Assembly: GCF_040719375.1 (NCBI RefSeq)
Contig: NZ_JBFDTP010000002.1
Coordinates: 2,356,001 to 2,420,000 of the forward strand
Direction of reading: 5' to 3'
Length of the DNA stretch: 64,000 nt
Origin: Clostridium sp. AN503
GTDB lineage: Bacteria > Bacillota > Clostridia > Lachnospirales > Lachnospiraceae
A program made the translations under genes and the position numbers. Below are positions 46,246 through 53,567 of the stretch, piece after piece. Each line of letters begins with the position of its first letter. The first letter of the stretch is position 1. The notes under the pieces are model-generated. The model was not told where the DNA came from. It saw nothing but the letters and a program-made list of their open reading frames with translations, and made no database searches.

Positions 46246-46359
46246 CTGTTTTTTTGATTTTTTCATGTTTTCTACTTTATGCACAAAATATGCCTCTGTT
46301 TTTTGTGCACTTCTCAATGCAAACGAGCATTTTTTATTGCGCATTTTACGCAAATATAT

Positions 46360-46388
46360 TTGACAAAGTTTGCATAAAAATATACAAT
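46360..46388 (+). promoter_or_regulatory. Promoter of the LacI-family gene
   Basis: TTGACA (46360-46365) and TACAAT (46383-46388) have 17-bp spacing. Possible half-operators occur just upstream (GCAAACG at 46319-46325, TTACGCAAA near 46346-46354), so autoregulation is plausible. Confidence 0.75.
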
Positions 46389-46393
46389 AATAG

Positions 46394-46496
46394 GTAACAG
46401 TTCAGACGGCGGGGGAATTAATACAAAAAACGGCGTCAAGCTTGCTTGAAAGCAGTTTTCTGCACCAGTTTCCACATTGGATGTCTGAACTATTAC
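46394..46496 (+). other. Structured 5' leader of the LacI-family mRNA
   Basis: GTAACAGTTCAGAC (46394-46407) pairs with GTCTGAACTATTAC (46483-46496), 13 of 14 positions. Between them are two small inverted repeats (TCAAGCTTGCTTGA and GCAGTTTTCTGC). With the promoter at 46360-46388 this stem would start at the very 5' end of the transcript and close about 38 nt before the ATG. Confidence 0.45.
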
Positions 46497-46534
46497 AGGA
46501 AAAGCACTATATGATTTTATTTAAGGAGATTATT

Positions 46535-47566
46535 ATGCCCGTTACGATCAAAGATGTCGCCGCTCTTGCAGGCGTTTCACCCTCTACCGTGTCACGAACC
46601 TGTAAAGACCATCCTTCCATCAGCAAACAGACAAAGGATAAAGTCCGTTCCGCGATGGAAAAGCTTGGATATGAACCGAACTTTCAGGCCAGCAGCTTAG
46701 CCACGCAAAATTCCCGCACCATCGGAATCATACTGCCTCCATCGGAAAAAGAAGCATACCAGAATTCTTTTTACCTGGAAGTGATCCGTGGGATCAGCCA
46801 GTACTGCAACCAGAAGCAGTACATCAACACGGTTATTACAGGTCAGAACGAAGCAGAGATCCTGCAGGCCATCAAAACCATGTCTAAAACAGGACTGGCA
46901 GAAGGTTATATTGTGCTGTACTCCAGGGAGCAGGACCCGGTTCTGGACTATCTCTATGAAGAAGGGCTTTTGTACGTATTGATCGGCAAAGCTTACCGCA
47001 ATATAAACCAAACCATCTATGTAGATAACGACAACATTCTGGCCGGCAAGGAGGCTGCCGACTATCTGATCAGCCTGGGCCACAAAAGGATCGCCTATCT
47101 GTCAGGAGACCACTCCCTTCTGTTCAACAGCGACAGAAAGACAGGATACATCCTGTCCCTTACGGAGCATCAGATCCCATTCCTCCCAGACTTCTGCGTA
47201 GAAGTGCCGGAGGTTCCAGAAGCCCAGAACCAGACCTTAAATGAGCTTTTAACACGGCCAGACCGTCCCACTGCAGTTCTAGTCAGCGATGACATCCTGG
47301 CTATGGCGCTGGAAAAAGTATGCATCCGCCTGGGGATCTCCATCCCCGGAGGATTGTCCATTATCTCATTCAATAATTCGCTGTTTGCACGGCTTTCCTC
47401 ACCGCCCCTGACCTCCATGGACATCAATTCCTGTCAATTGGGAATCGAGGCGGCTTCCCAGATGATCAGCCATATCGAAAAACCCGATCTCATGGCAACG
47501 AAGATCATCGTGCCCCATCATATGGTGGAGCGGGAGAGCTGTGGAACGCAGCCGGGACAGAGTTAA
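46535..47566 (+). CDS. LacI family transcriptional repressor
   Basis: The 343-residue protein has an N-terminal helix-turn-helix MPVTIKDVAALAGVSPSTVS (1-20) with hinge helix ASSLATQ, then the periplasmic-binding-like sensor domain (60-335; IGIILPPSEKEAYQNSFYLE, HKRIAYLSGD). The start at 46535 has AAGGAG 6 nt upstream; earlier in-frame starts lie in the leader. It controls the divergent PTS/MalQ/GlgP operon. Its last eight or so codons (ending TQPGQS) are contributed by repeat element A2, which begins at 47544, so the original C-terminus was replaced. Confidence 0.9.
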   Translation: MPVTIKDVAALAGVSPSTVSRTCKDHPSISKQTKDKVRSAMEKLGYEPNFQASSLATQNSRTIGIILPPSEKEAYQNSFYLEVIRGISQYCNQKQYINTVITGQNEAEILQAIKTMSKTGLAEGYIVLYSREQDPVLDYLYEEGLLYVLIGKAYRNINQTIYVDNDNILAGKEAADYLISLGHKRIAYLSGDHSLLFNSDRKTGYILSLTEHQIPFLPDFCVEVPEVPEAQNQTLNELLTRPDRPTAVLVSDDILAMALEKVCIRLGISIPGGLSIISFNNSLFARLSSPPLTSMDINSCQLGIEAASQMISHIEKPDLMATKIIVPHHMVERESCGTQPGQS

Positions 47567-47859
47567 CGCAGAGAGAAGGGCGGGGGAGGAGGCGGGCGGA
47601 GATGCTTCCGTTTCGGTCATAAGGGGCACTAACGCAAACGGAGACGGAAATCGGGGCAACGCTCCAGCTACGGAGAACTCCTGATGATTTCTCCTCCGCG
47701 TCGCGCTCCGCCTGGGTCCTGTAAACCCAGGCTCCGGCCCCGATTTCCGCCTCCGTTTGTGTAAGTGCCCCTAATAACCTGCAAAAGTCACATCTCCGCC
47801 CGCCTCCTCCCCCGCCCTTCTCTCCCCACAAGTCTTCCTCCCGGCTGCTGTGCACTGGC
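47544..47859 (-). repeat. Structured repeat element type A, copy 2 (316 nt)
   Basis: It is the same length as 38615-38930 with only scattered differences. The 34-bp outer stem is perfect here. Differences from copy 1 are unpaired point changes (for example GATGATTTCTC weakens one apical hairpin, while CCGTTTG restores a pair broken in copy 1). The minus strand begins GCCAGTGCACAG at 47859. Its 3' end overlaps the last codons of the LacI gene. It fills most of the gap 47567-47905. Confidence 0.85.
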
Positions 47860-47905
47860 TCCCCTAACGTAAAAAACAAAAACCAAAAGCAAAATTTGTA
47901 AGTTA

Positions 47906-47954
47906 TTGACAAAATGACATTAGTGTCATAAAATATAAATGACACCAATGTCAT
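47906..47954 (+). promoter_or_regulatory. TetR promoter with two palindromic operators
   Basis: TTGACA (47906-47911), 17 bp, TAAAAT (47929-47934). Two 16-bp palindromes, ATGACATTAGTGTCAT (47914-47929) and ATGACACCAATGTCAT (47939-47954), lie 25 bp apart centre to centre, one in the spacer and one after the -10. This is the classic layout for TetR autorepression. Confidence 0.88.
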
Positions 47955-47973
47955 TTTTTGAGAGGTGAAGAAT

Positions 47974-48591
47974 GTGGCTAAAAAGTCATTGGAAAAACGA
48001 AATCTAATTTTAGAGCGTGCAGAACAAGTGTTCAGCAAAAAAGGTTTTTCAGCCGTTACCATGAAAGACATCATAGATGCTTGTAATATTAGCCGAGGGG
48101 GAATTTATCTTTATTTTAATTCAACAGACGAAATATTTATGGAGGTAATAAAATCACATCATCAGACCTGTATGCAAAAAACCAAGCATAACATTTATGA
48201 TCTCCAAGATTTTCAGACAGTAGTTAATGCTTATTTTGAAAATCTGGAACAAGAAATGATAAATGTTAAAGGCAGTTTGAAATTGGCTATGATTGAGTTT
48301 TTCATAGCGCATAAAGCAGAAACCGATAATAATTTTTTCGTAAAGGCAATGGACGGATTAAAAACCCCTATTCTCGAAATATTATCTTTAGGAAAAAAAC
48401 TACAAGAGATTTCCTATGATAATCTATCCGAAGTAGCGGATTTAGTTTTTTATTGGCAAATAGGTCTTGAGGAAATAATGCTTTCTACAAATGTACCGAT
48501 AGAGAATTTGTACTTGCAAATTGATTTAATGAAAAAGTTGATATTTACAGGGCATTTAGAGGGAGTTGTTAAAAATGAAAGAAATATTTGA
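47974..48591 (+). CDS. TetR/AcrR family transcriptional regulator
   Basis: The protein has about 205 residues. The N-terminal helix-turn-helix reads ILERAEQVFSKKGFSAVTMK then IIDACNISRGGIYLYFNSTD (about 10-50), and the C-terminal half is helical for ligand binding. GTG at 47974 is the likely start, with AGAGGTG 6-8 nt upstream; a GTG three codons earlier overlaps that site. It overlaps the nitroreductase gene by 17 bp, so they form one operon. Base composition is visibly AT-rich compared with flanking genes, a sign of transfer. Confidence 0.9.
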   Translation: MAKKSLEKRNLILERAEQVFSKKGFSAVTMKDIIDACNISRGGIYLYFNSTDEIFMEVIKSHHQTCMQKTKHNIYDLQDFQTVVNAYFENLEQEMINVKGSLKLAMIEFFIAHKAETDNNFFVKAMDGLKTPILEILSLGKKLQEISYDNLSEVADLVFYWQIGLEEIMLSTNVPIENLYLQIDLMKKLIFTGHLEGVVKNERNI

Positions 48592-49174
48592 ACGTAGAAG
48601 CATACGGAAATACCAAAGCAGAACTATTCCTTTTGAAGTATTAAAGAAAATAATTTATGCAGCTCTTAAAGCTCCGTCAGCTAAAAACAGACAACCTTGG
48701 AAGTTTATTGTTTTAACTTCCGAAGCAAAGGAAAAATTTGTGAGCATAATGCGCCAAGGAATAGAAAAAGAAGAAAACACTAAATCGCTTTTGCCCAATA
48801 GCGGTAGTTATATTGCAGGTGCTAAACATACCACTACGATTATGGCGCAGGCTTCGGCTTTAATTGTAATATGCAATCCCACAGGACATTCATTATACGA
48901 AAATTTGACGCTTGAAGAAAAGATTTATGAGCGCGCGGATATTCAGTCAATCGGTGCTGCAATCCAAAATATGCTGTTAGAAGCAACCGCATTAGGAATA
49001 GGAACATTATGGATTTGCGATACATATTTTGCCTATGATGATTTGAAAAATTATTTTGGAGATAAAGGCGAAATAATTGCAGCAGTTGCATTAGGCTACC
49101 CCGCCGAAAATCCTTCTGAACGACCAAGAAAAAGTTTTGAAGAAATGGCTGTTATGCCCTGTTTGCAAAAGTAA
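48575..49174 (+). CDS. Nitroreductase family protein
   Basis: The 199-residue flavin enzyme opens MKEIFERRSIRKYQSRTIPF, the FMN-binding SIRKY region. APSAKNRQPWKFIV follows (about 31-44), and GIGTLWICDTYF lies near 145-156. It reduces nitro or quinone compounds or acts as a flavin reductase; the substrate is unknown. The ATG at 48575 has GGGAG about 9 nt upstream. It is co-transcribed with the TetR gene and shares its AT-rich composition. Confidence 0.9.
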   Translation: MKEIFERRSIRKYQSRTIPFEVLKKIIYAALKAPSAKNRQPWKFIVLTSEAKEKFVSIMRQGIEKEENTKSLLPNSGSYIAGAKHTTTIMAQASALIVICNPTGHSLYENLTLEEKIYERADIQSIGAAIQNMLLEATALGIGTLWICDTYFAYDDLKNYFGDKGEIIAAVALGYPAENPSERPRKSFEEMAVMPCLQK

Positions 49175-49319
49175 GACGCGGATAAAGTTGCGAGAAGATA
49201 CGATACTTGAAAATTTCCCGCTGTTTTGTCCAAAGTGTAAGCAGGAAACCTTAATCAAAGTAAAGCCATTCAATATATCCGTTATCACAGAGCCAGACGC
49301 ACAGACGCAGAGCCGATAA
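49137..49319 (+). CDS. Cysteine-rich KTR domain protein
   Basis: The 60-residue protein has two CxxC-type pairs (LLCPVCKSKTR and LFCPKCKQETL), the KTR domain often carried on Firmicute conjugative elements. The start is TTG at 49137 within the 3' end of the nitroreductase gene, a 38-bp overlap in another frame. The ribosome site is weak, so the start is uncertain. The function is unknown, possibly zinc binding. It completes the AT-rich imported cassette. Confidence 0.75.
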   Translation: MKKWLLCPVCKSKTRIKLREDTILENFPLFCPKCKQETLIKVKPFNISVITEPDAQTQSR

Positions 49320-49531
49320 TACGCAGATAAAAATGCGGTTATCGGCTTTTTTTATTAGTTTTTATTGCTTCTTCCAGCAATTATCCCCATCACATTTCAA
49401 CGCAGTACTATCATTTTACAATTCACTCCGTATCGACATCTCTTTAACTCCACATCACTCCACACAACAAGCCAGTTTTTTATTCCCCCAACGAGACCGC
49501 GTCGGATCAGGTAGTGGCAGCCAGTGCACAG

Positions 49532-49802
49532 TCCGGGAAGGGGCTCCGTGGATTGGACGGTGAGATGGGATTACCTCTTGCGGAGGCCTGGAAGCGCTTA
49601 GGTCCTGGCAGCAGAAAAAGCGGGGGTGCATTTTGACGCACCACGTCAAAATGCAAAGGGACCGGAGAGGCGGATTCATCAAGAATCCGGCTCGACTGTC
49701 CCTGGTCCCCTGTTTTTTCTGTTGTCAGGGCCTTAGCGCTTCCCGCCGACGACAAACCAGTAATCCCGGCTCACCGTCCAATCCACGGAGCCCCTTCCCG
49801 GA
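49532..49802 (+). repeat. Structured repeat element type B, copy 1 (271 nt)
   Basis: The outer stem 49532-49564 pairs perfectly with 49770-49802 (33 bp), then GGGATTA (49567-49573) with TAATCCC (49761-49767). Second stem: GGAAGCGCT (49590-49598) with AGCGCTTCC (49735-49743), continuing with mixed pairing. Hairpins: 49627-49655 (TGCATTTTGACG with CGTCAAAATGCA) and AGGGAC/GTCCCT (49657-49703) enclosing GGATTC/GAATCC. The leader GGCAGCCAGTGCACAG precedes it at 49516-49531. No protein is supported. It ends 45 bp from the Lrp-type gene stop and fills most of the gap 49320-49847. Confidence 0.87.
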
Positions 49803-49847
49803 CGTTCCCCTCCGCTCCCCTCCCCTCCCCAGACGCCATCTCCTCCT

Positions 49848-50279
49848 TTACATTTGCACCCCCCGCGGCCCCACATGGGTAGAAAACACGATCTGCGTAC
49901 TGGTCTTCCCATACTTCTGCAGCTCCCCGATAAACACATCCAATTCTACGGTACTCTGAAACGCCACCTTCAGCAGCATGGAATAATCCCCGGTCACACA
50001 GCTGCACTCCAGCACATTGGGAATACTTTCCGCATAAGCATAGAACTTGGGCTTATCCTCCGGCAGCACGTTCAGATTGATAAACGCAATGATGTGATAC
50101 CCCAGCTTCATCGGGTCCACAACGGCATGATAGCCCGAAATGAAACCTTCCCGCTCCAGTTTATCAATCCTGGCAGATACTGCTGGAGATGACAAAAACG
50201 TACTCTCTGCTATGGCTTTCAGAGATATCCTCGCGTTTTCCTGGAGAAGCTTTAATATTTTTCTGTCGATGTCATCCAT
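49848..50279 (-). CDS. Lrp/AsnC family transcriptional regulator
   Basis: The 143-residue protein has N-terminal helix-turn-helix MDDIDRKILKLLQENARISL and SSPAVSARIDKLEREGFISG (1-50), then the RAM/AsnC ligand domain (65-140, with CSCVTGDYSMLLKVAF). It senses amino acids. It sits downstream of the diaminopimelate epimerase gene, separated by a terminator. Confidence 0.9.
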   Translation of the reverse strand: MDDIDRKILKLLQENARISLKAIAESTFLSSPAVSARIDKLEREGFISGYHAVVDPMKLGYHIIAFINLNVLPEDKPKFYAYAESIPNVLECSCVTGDYSMLLKVAFQSTVELDVFIGELQKYGKTSTQIVFSTHVGPRGVQM

Positions 50280-50305
50280 ACTTCCATCCTCCGTAAATGT
50301 AAAAA

Positions 50306-50332
50306 GCGTCCGAACCTGTCATGTCCGAACGC
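50306..50332 (-). terminator. Terminator of the dapF gene
   Basis: GCGTCCG (50306-50312) pairs with CGAACGC (50326-50332) with one wobble. On the minus strand TTTTTAC follows. It lies 60 bp after the dapF stop and before the Lrp start. Confidence 0.6.
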
Positions 50333-50393
50333 CATTGTCCTCAATCTTTTTTATATTGGTATGATAACCGCTATCCGGCAACTTGTCAATGCT

Positions 50394-51233
50394 TTATTCT
50401 GCTTGAGTTTCCGTTGTGGTGTTTTCTAAAAAAGAAAGGTCGATCTCACCGCTGTACACCTCCACTGCCGGTCCCGTCATATACACATGTCCGCTCTCCC
50501 GGTCCCAGTGGATCGTAAGGCTGCCGCCTCTTAGCTGTACCTCCACAGTATCCTCAGCCAGCCCCAGCATGATCGCCGCGACTGCACTGGCTGTGGCTCC
50601 CGTGCCGCAGGCCTGAGTCTCTCCGCTGCCACGTTCCCAGACGCGCATTTTCAAATGGGTTCTGTCCAGCACCTCGATAAATTCTGAGTTCACCCGGTCT
50701 GGGAACCGCTCATGGTTCTCGAAGGACGGTCCGATCTTTTCCAGATCCAGGCTGTCGATCCCCTCCTGGAAGTACACCGCATGGGGATTCCCAACGCTGA
50801 TCCCGGTAAACTGATAAGCCTGCCCGCCCACCGTAATATCCTCCGGCAGCCGGCTGGTCAGCTCCGGCACGCCCATGTCTACCTTCACAGACGCAACCTT
50901 TCCATCCTCCACATGCAGCTCTAAATATTTGATACCGCCCAGGGTCTCCACCGATATCCTGGTCTTATCCACGATCCCGTGGTCATAGACATACTTGCCC
51001 ACACACCGGACACCATTCCCACACATAGAGCCCTCGCTGCCATCCTCATTAAACATACGCATCCTGCAGTCCGCCTTGTCAGACGGACAGATCAGGATAA
51101 GCCCGTCTGAACCGATCCCGAAATGACGGTTGCTGATAAATTCCGAAATCCGGCCCGGATTCTCCACCTGCTCCTCAAAACAGTTGACGTATACATAATC
51201 ATTGCCAATTCCCTGCATTTTGGTAAATTTCAT
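50394..51233 (-). CDS. dapF: Diaminopimelate epimerase
   Basis: The 279-residue two-lobed epimerase converts LL- to meso-diaminopimelate for lysine and peptidoglycan synthesis. Both catalytic cysteines are present: MCGNGVRC (Cys near 71) and ACGTGATA (Cys near 217). MKFTKMQGIGNDYVYVN is the standard start. It follows the ANTAR regulator gene by 10 bp. A second, divergent paralogue lies at 62229-63089. Confidence 0.93.
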   Translation of the reverse strand: MKFTKMQGIGNDYVYVNCFEEQVENPGRISEFISNRHFGIGSDGLILICPSDKADCRMRMFNEDGSEGSMCGNGVRCVGKYVYDHGIVDKTRISVETLGGIKYLELHVEDGKVASVKVDMGVPELTSRLPEDITVGGQAYQFTGISVGNPHAVYFQEGIDSLDLEKIGPSFENHERFPDRVNSEFIEVLDRTHLKMRVWERGSGETQACGTGATASAVAAIMLGLAEDTVEVQLRGGSLTIHWDRESGHVYMTGPAVEVYSGEIDLSFLENTTTETQAE

Positions 51234-51242
51234 AAGTTCCCC

Positions 51243-51791
51243 CTAAATATTGATCAGGCTGATCACCATCTGGGCAGTCTCAACCAGATTGGTCCCGCTG
51301 TCCATACTGCATTTCTGTATGTACCGGTGCGCCTCCTCCTCCGTCATGCTATTGCGCTCCATCAAAAGGTTCTTGGCCTGTGCAAGCAGAACGCGCTCCT
51401 CTTCATTCCGCTGTTTCGGCTGCTGGCGCTGTCTCTTGCGCCTCCGCGACTGTGCCTGCACCATCATCTCCAGAGTGCTGACCAGATCATGGACCTTCAG
51501 CGGCATCGGAAGACAGATCATGTCATCCGGCATCTGGGCCGCCCATTTGCTGGGAGATCCAACCATAAGCATATTGAACTTTGGCGGCATATATTCATGC
51601 AGCTCCGTAAAAAGCATATCCGCCATACGGTATCCGCATACGATGATCCCACTGCTTAAATCCTCTGCCAGCGACAGCGCCTGGGCGCCGGAAGTGCAGG
51701 CGGCGATTACTTGAAACCCGCTTCTCATCAGTATATTCTTTATGCTTTTAGCATCCTCCGGTTTTGAAAATGCCACGATCACATTCGCCAA
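51243..51791 (-). CDS. ANTAR domain antitermination regulator with degenerate receiver
   Basis: The 182-residue protein has a receiver-like domain at 1-115, but the position where phospho-Asp is expected reads IIVCGYRM, so the acceptor Asp appears lost. A basic linker (RRRKRQRQQPKQR) leads to the ANTAR RNA-binding domain at about 128-182 (EERVLLAQAKNLLMERNSMT, EEAHRYIQKCS). ANTAR proteins bind paired hairpins in leaders to prevent termination. It lies directly after glnA, a common arrangement, and the long glnA leader is its likely target. Confidence 0.88.
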   Translation of the reverse strand: MANVIVAFSKPEDAKSIKNILMRSGFQVIAACTSGAQALSLAEDLSSGIIVCGYRMADMLFTELHEYMPPKFNMLMVGSPSKWAAQMPDDMICLPMPLKVHDLVSTLEMMVQAQSRRRKRQRQQPKQRNEEERVLLAQAKNLLMERNSMTEEEAHRYIQKCSMDSGTNLVETAQMVISLINI

Positions 51792-51862
51792 ACACTCACC
51801 TCCAAGTAATCGAATCAGGTGATTCTGATGCGCTTAAAACTGTCCGGACTGCGGTTTGGCTT

Positions 51863-53200
51863 CTAGTATTTATACAAATACTCCTCCACTTCCCAGTCGG
51901 TCACTTCTGCCCGAAACTTCTTCCATTCTGAGTTCTTTGCCTCCAGATACTTCGTATAAATATGTTTTCCCAGCAGTTCCCGAACAAACACACTTCGCTC
52001 AAATGCCTCCAGTGCCTCCCCCAGCGTTTCCGGAAGCTGTTCAATGCCGCGCAGCCGCATCTCATCTTCAGACATGGCGAAAATATTGTTGTCAACGCTT
52101 GCCGGCGGTACCATCTCATTCTTGATCCCATCCAGCCCCGCCGCCAGACATGCCGCCAGCGCCAGGTACGGGTTCACAGCCGTATCAGGGCATCGAAGCT
52201 CGATCCGCGTACTGCTCCCCCTTGATGACGGGATCCGTATCAATGGACTGCGGTTGGCTGAGGCCGACCATGCAATATAAACCGGCGCGTCATACCCCGG
52301 AACGAGACGCTTGTAGGAATTGACCAGGGGATTGGTCAGGATCGTGATCTCCCTGATATGCGTTAAAATCCCCGCCATAAACTGATACGCCACCCGGCTC
52401 AGCCCCAGAGTATCGCTCTCGTCGATAAAGGCATTATGACCGCTCTTATCTGCCAGGGACATATTGATATGCATGCCGGAACCATTGACCCCCGCCTTCG
52501 GCTTCGGCATAAAGGTCGCATGAAGCCCGTGGCGTTTCGCGATCGCCTTTACCGCCATCTTGAAGGTCATGATATTGTCCGCGGCATTTAAACCTTCCAT
52601 ATATTCCAGATCGATCTCATGCTGGGCCGGAGCGATCTCATGGTGGGACGCCTCCACACCAAAGCCCATCTCCTCTAAGTTCAGAACAATATCCCGGCGC
52701 ACGTTCTCCGCCATATCAATAGGCGCCACGTCGAAGTATCCGGCAGTCTCATGGGTCTCGGTAGTCGGCTTCCCGTCGTCATCCGTGTGGAACAGGAAGA
52801 ACTCGCACTCCGGCCCCACATGAAAGGTATATCCCATGTCGGACGCTTCCTTCAAAACTTTTTTCAGTACATATCTGGGGTCTCCCTCAAACGGCTCCCC
52901 GTTAGGGCGGTAGACATCACAGACCAGGCGAGCCACCTTGCCCTGCTGCGGCCTCCATGGGAATATCTCAAAGGTGTCGTAATCAGGATACAGATACATG
53001 TCAGACTCCTCGATCCGGACAAATCCCTCGATAGCAGAGCCATCAAACATACAGCGGTTATCCAGAGCCTTCTCCAGCTGGCTCGCCGTAATCGCCACAT
53101 TTTTCAGCATGCCGAAAATGTCCGTAAACTGAAGGCGTATAAACTCTACGTCCTCCTCTTCCACCATGCGGATGATGTCTTCCTTGCTATAATTACTCAT
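51863..53200 (-). CDS. glnA: Glutamine synthetase type I
   Basis: The 445-residue GSI-alpha-size enzyme joins ammonia and glutamate using ATP. Seen are the beta-grasp N-terminus (VEFIRLQFTDIFGMLKNVAI), the catalytic metal region GPECEFFLF, KPKAGVNGSGMHINMSL (ATP/glutamate site) and NRSPLIRIPSSRG. The adenylylation-type loop Tyr of GSI-beta is absent, as expected for this length. The start at 53200 has AAGGGAG upstream; an earlier in-frame start lies in the leader. Expression is probably controlled by the leader and the downstream ANTAR protein. Confidence 0.93.
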   Translation of the reverse strand: MSNYSKEDIIRMVEEEDVEFIRLQFTDIFGMLKNVAITASQLEKALDNRCMFDGSAIEGFVRIEESDMYLYPDYDTFEIFPWRPQQGKVARLVCDVYRPNGEPFEGDPRYVLKKVLKEASDMGYTFHVGPECEFFLFHTDDDGKPTTETHETAGYFDVAPIDMAENVRRDIVLNLEEMGFGVEASHHEIAPAQHEIDLEYMEGLNAADNIMTFKMAVKAIAKRHGLHATFMPKPKAGVNGSGMHINMSLADKSGHNAFIDESDTLGLSRVAYQFMAGILTHIREITILTNPLVNSYKRLVPGYDAPVYIAWSASANRSPLIRIPSSRGSSTRIELRCPDTAVNPYLALAACLAAGLDGIKNEMVPPASVDNNIFAMSEDEMRLRGIEQLPETLGEALEAFERSVFVRELLGKHIYTKYLEAKNSEWKKFRAEVTDWEVEEYLYKY

Positions 53201-53490
53201 TACTTTTCTCCCTTCCTTCTCACAGGCTTCATTAAAAGTTCCGCTTGCAGAACTTTCGCGCTGCCGCGCGGCTGCTTCAGCAACCATCTGCCTCTGCGGG
53301 GCGGCATTGGTTCACTTGGCGAGTTTACGAGCCTGGTGAACAAGCCCACCGCGTGCTGCGCATCCTTACGGAGCGTTTTGATCCATAGAACGCATTTCCT
53401 ATGAATCAAAAAGGATGTCGCCCAGAATGCAAAAGAGGGCGTCAGATAAGCCGCTGCATAAACGGCCTTCCATGTAACACCCTCGTTCCA
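53201..53490 (-). promoter_or_regulatory. Long structured leader of glnA
   Basis: About 290 nt separate the promoter from the start. On the minus strand GAGGGTGT can pair with ACGCCCTC in the first 60 nt, and an alternative GCCC/GGGC hairpin uses part of the same bases. GATTCATAG pairs with CTATGGATC (53380-53407). AAAGTTC/GAACTTT (53235-53256) followed by TTTTAAT forms a weak terminator-like stem just before the ribosome site. This layout fits antitermination by the neighbouring ANTAR protein. Confidence 0.55.
53399..53473 (-). CDS. Possible 24-residue leader peptide in the glnA leader
   Basis: ATG at 53473 follows GAGGGTG with good spacing and reads MEGRLCSGLSDALFCILGDI, then LFDS and TAG at 53399. 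It starts about 17 nt after the predicted transcription start and its stop falls inside the 53380-53407 hairpin. It could couple translation to leader folding; it may also be chance. Confidence 0.35.
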   Translation of the reverse strand: MEGRLCSGLSDALFCILGDILFDS

Positions 53491-53497
53491 TGGTTTG

Positions 53498-53526
53498 ATG
53501 ATAGCAGTTCCGGGTTTTTTTGTCAA
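53498..53526 (-). promoter_or_regulatory. glnA promoter
   Basis: On the minus strand TTGACA (53521-53526), 17 bp, TATCAT (53498-53503). A strong sigma-A match that places the transcript start near 53490. Confidence 0.78.
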
Positions 53527-53567
53527 TAAAATGTTCGTATTCATGCAGAGTGGTAACCACCAAATGT

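Noticed and set aside
46442..46534. Longer N-terminus for the LacI-type repressor
   Set aside because: It would precede the conserved helix-turn-helix start by 31 residues and lies in the folded leader; the ATG at 46535 has a strong ribosome site.
47505..48074. Open frame on the minus strand through element A2 (and the matching one at 38738-39013)
   Set aside because: The translation is low-complexity Gly/Arg/Ser-rich and arises from the folded repeat; the two copies do not share a full-length conserved protein.
49532..49802. CRISPR array, tRNA or riboswitch in the repeat regions
   Set aside because: There are no regular spacers, no tRNA arms with CCA-side features, and the position at gene 3' ends does not fit a riboswitch.
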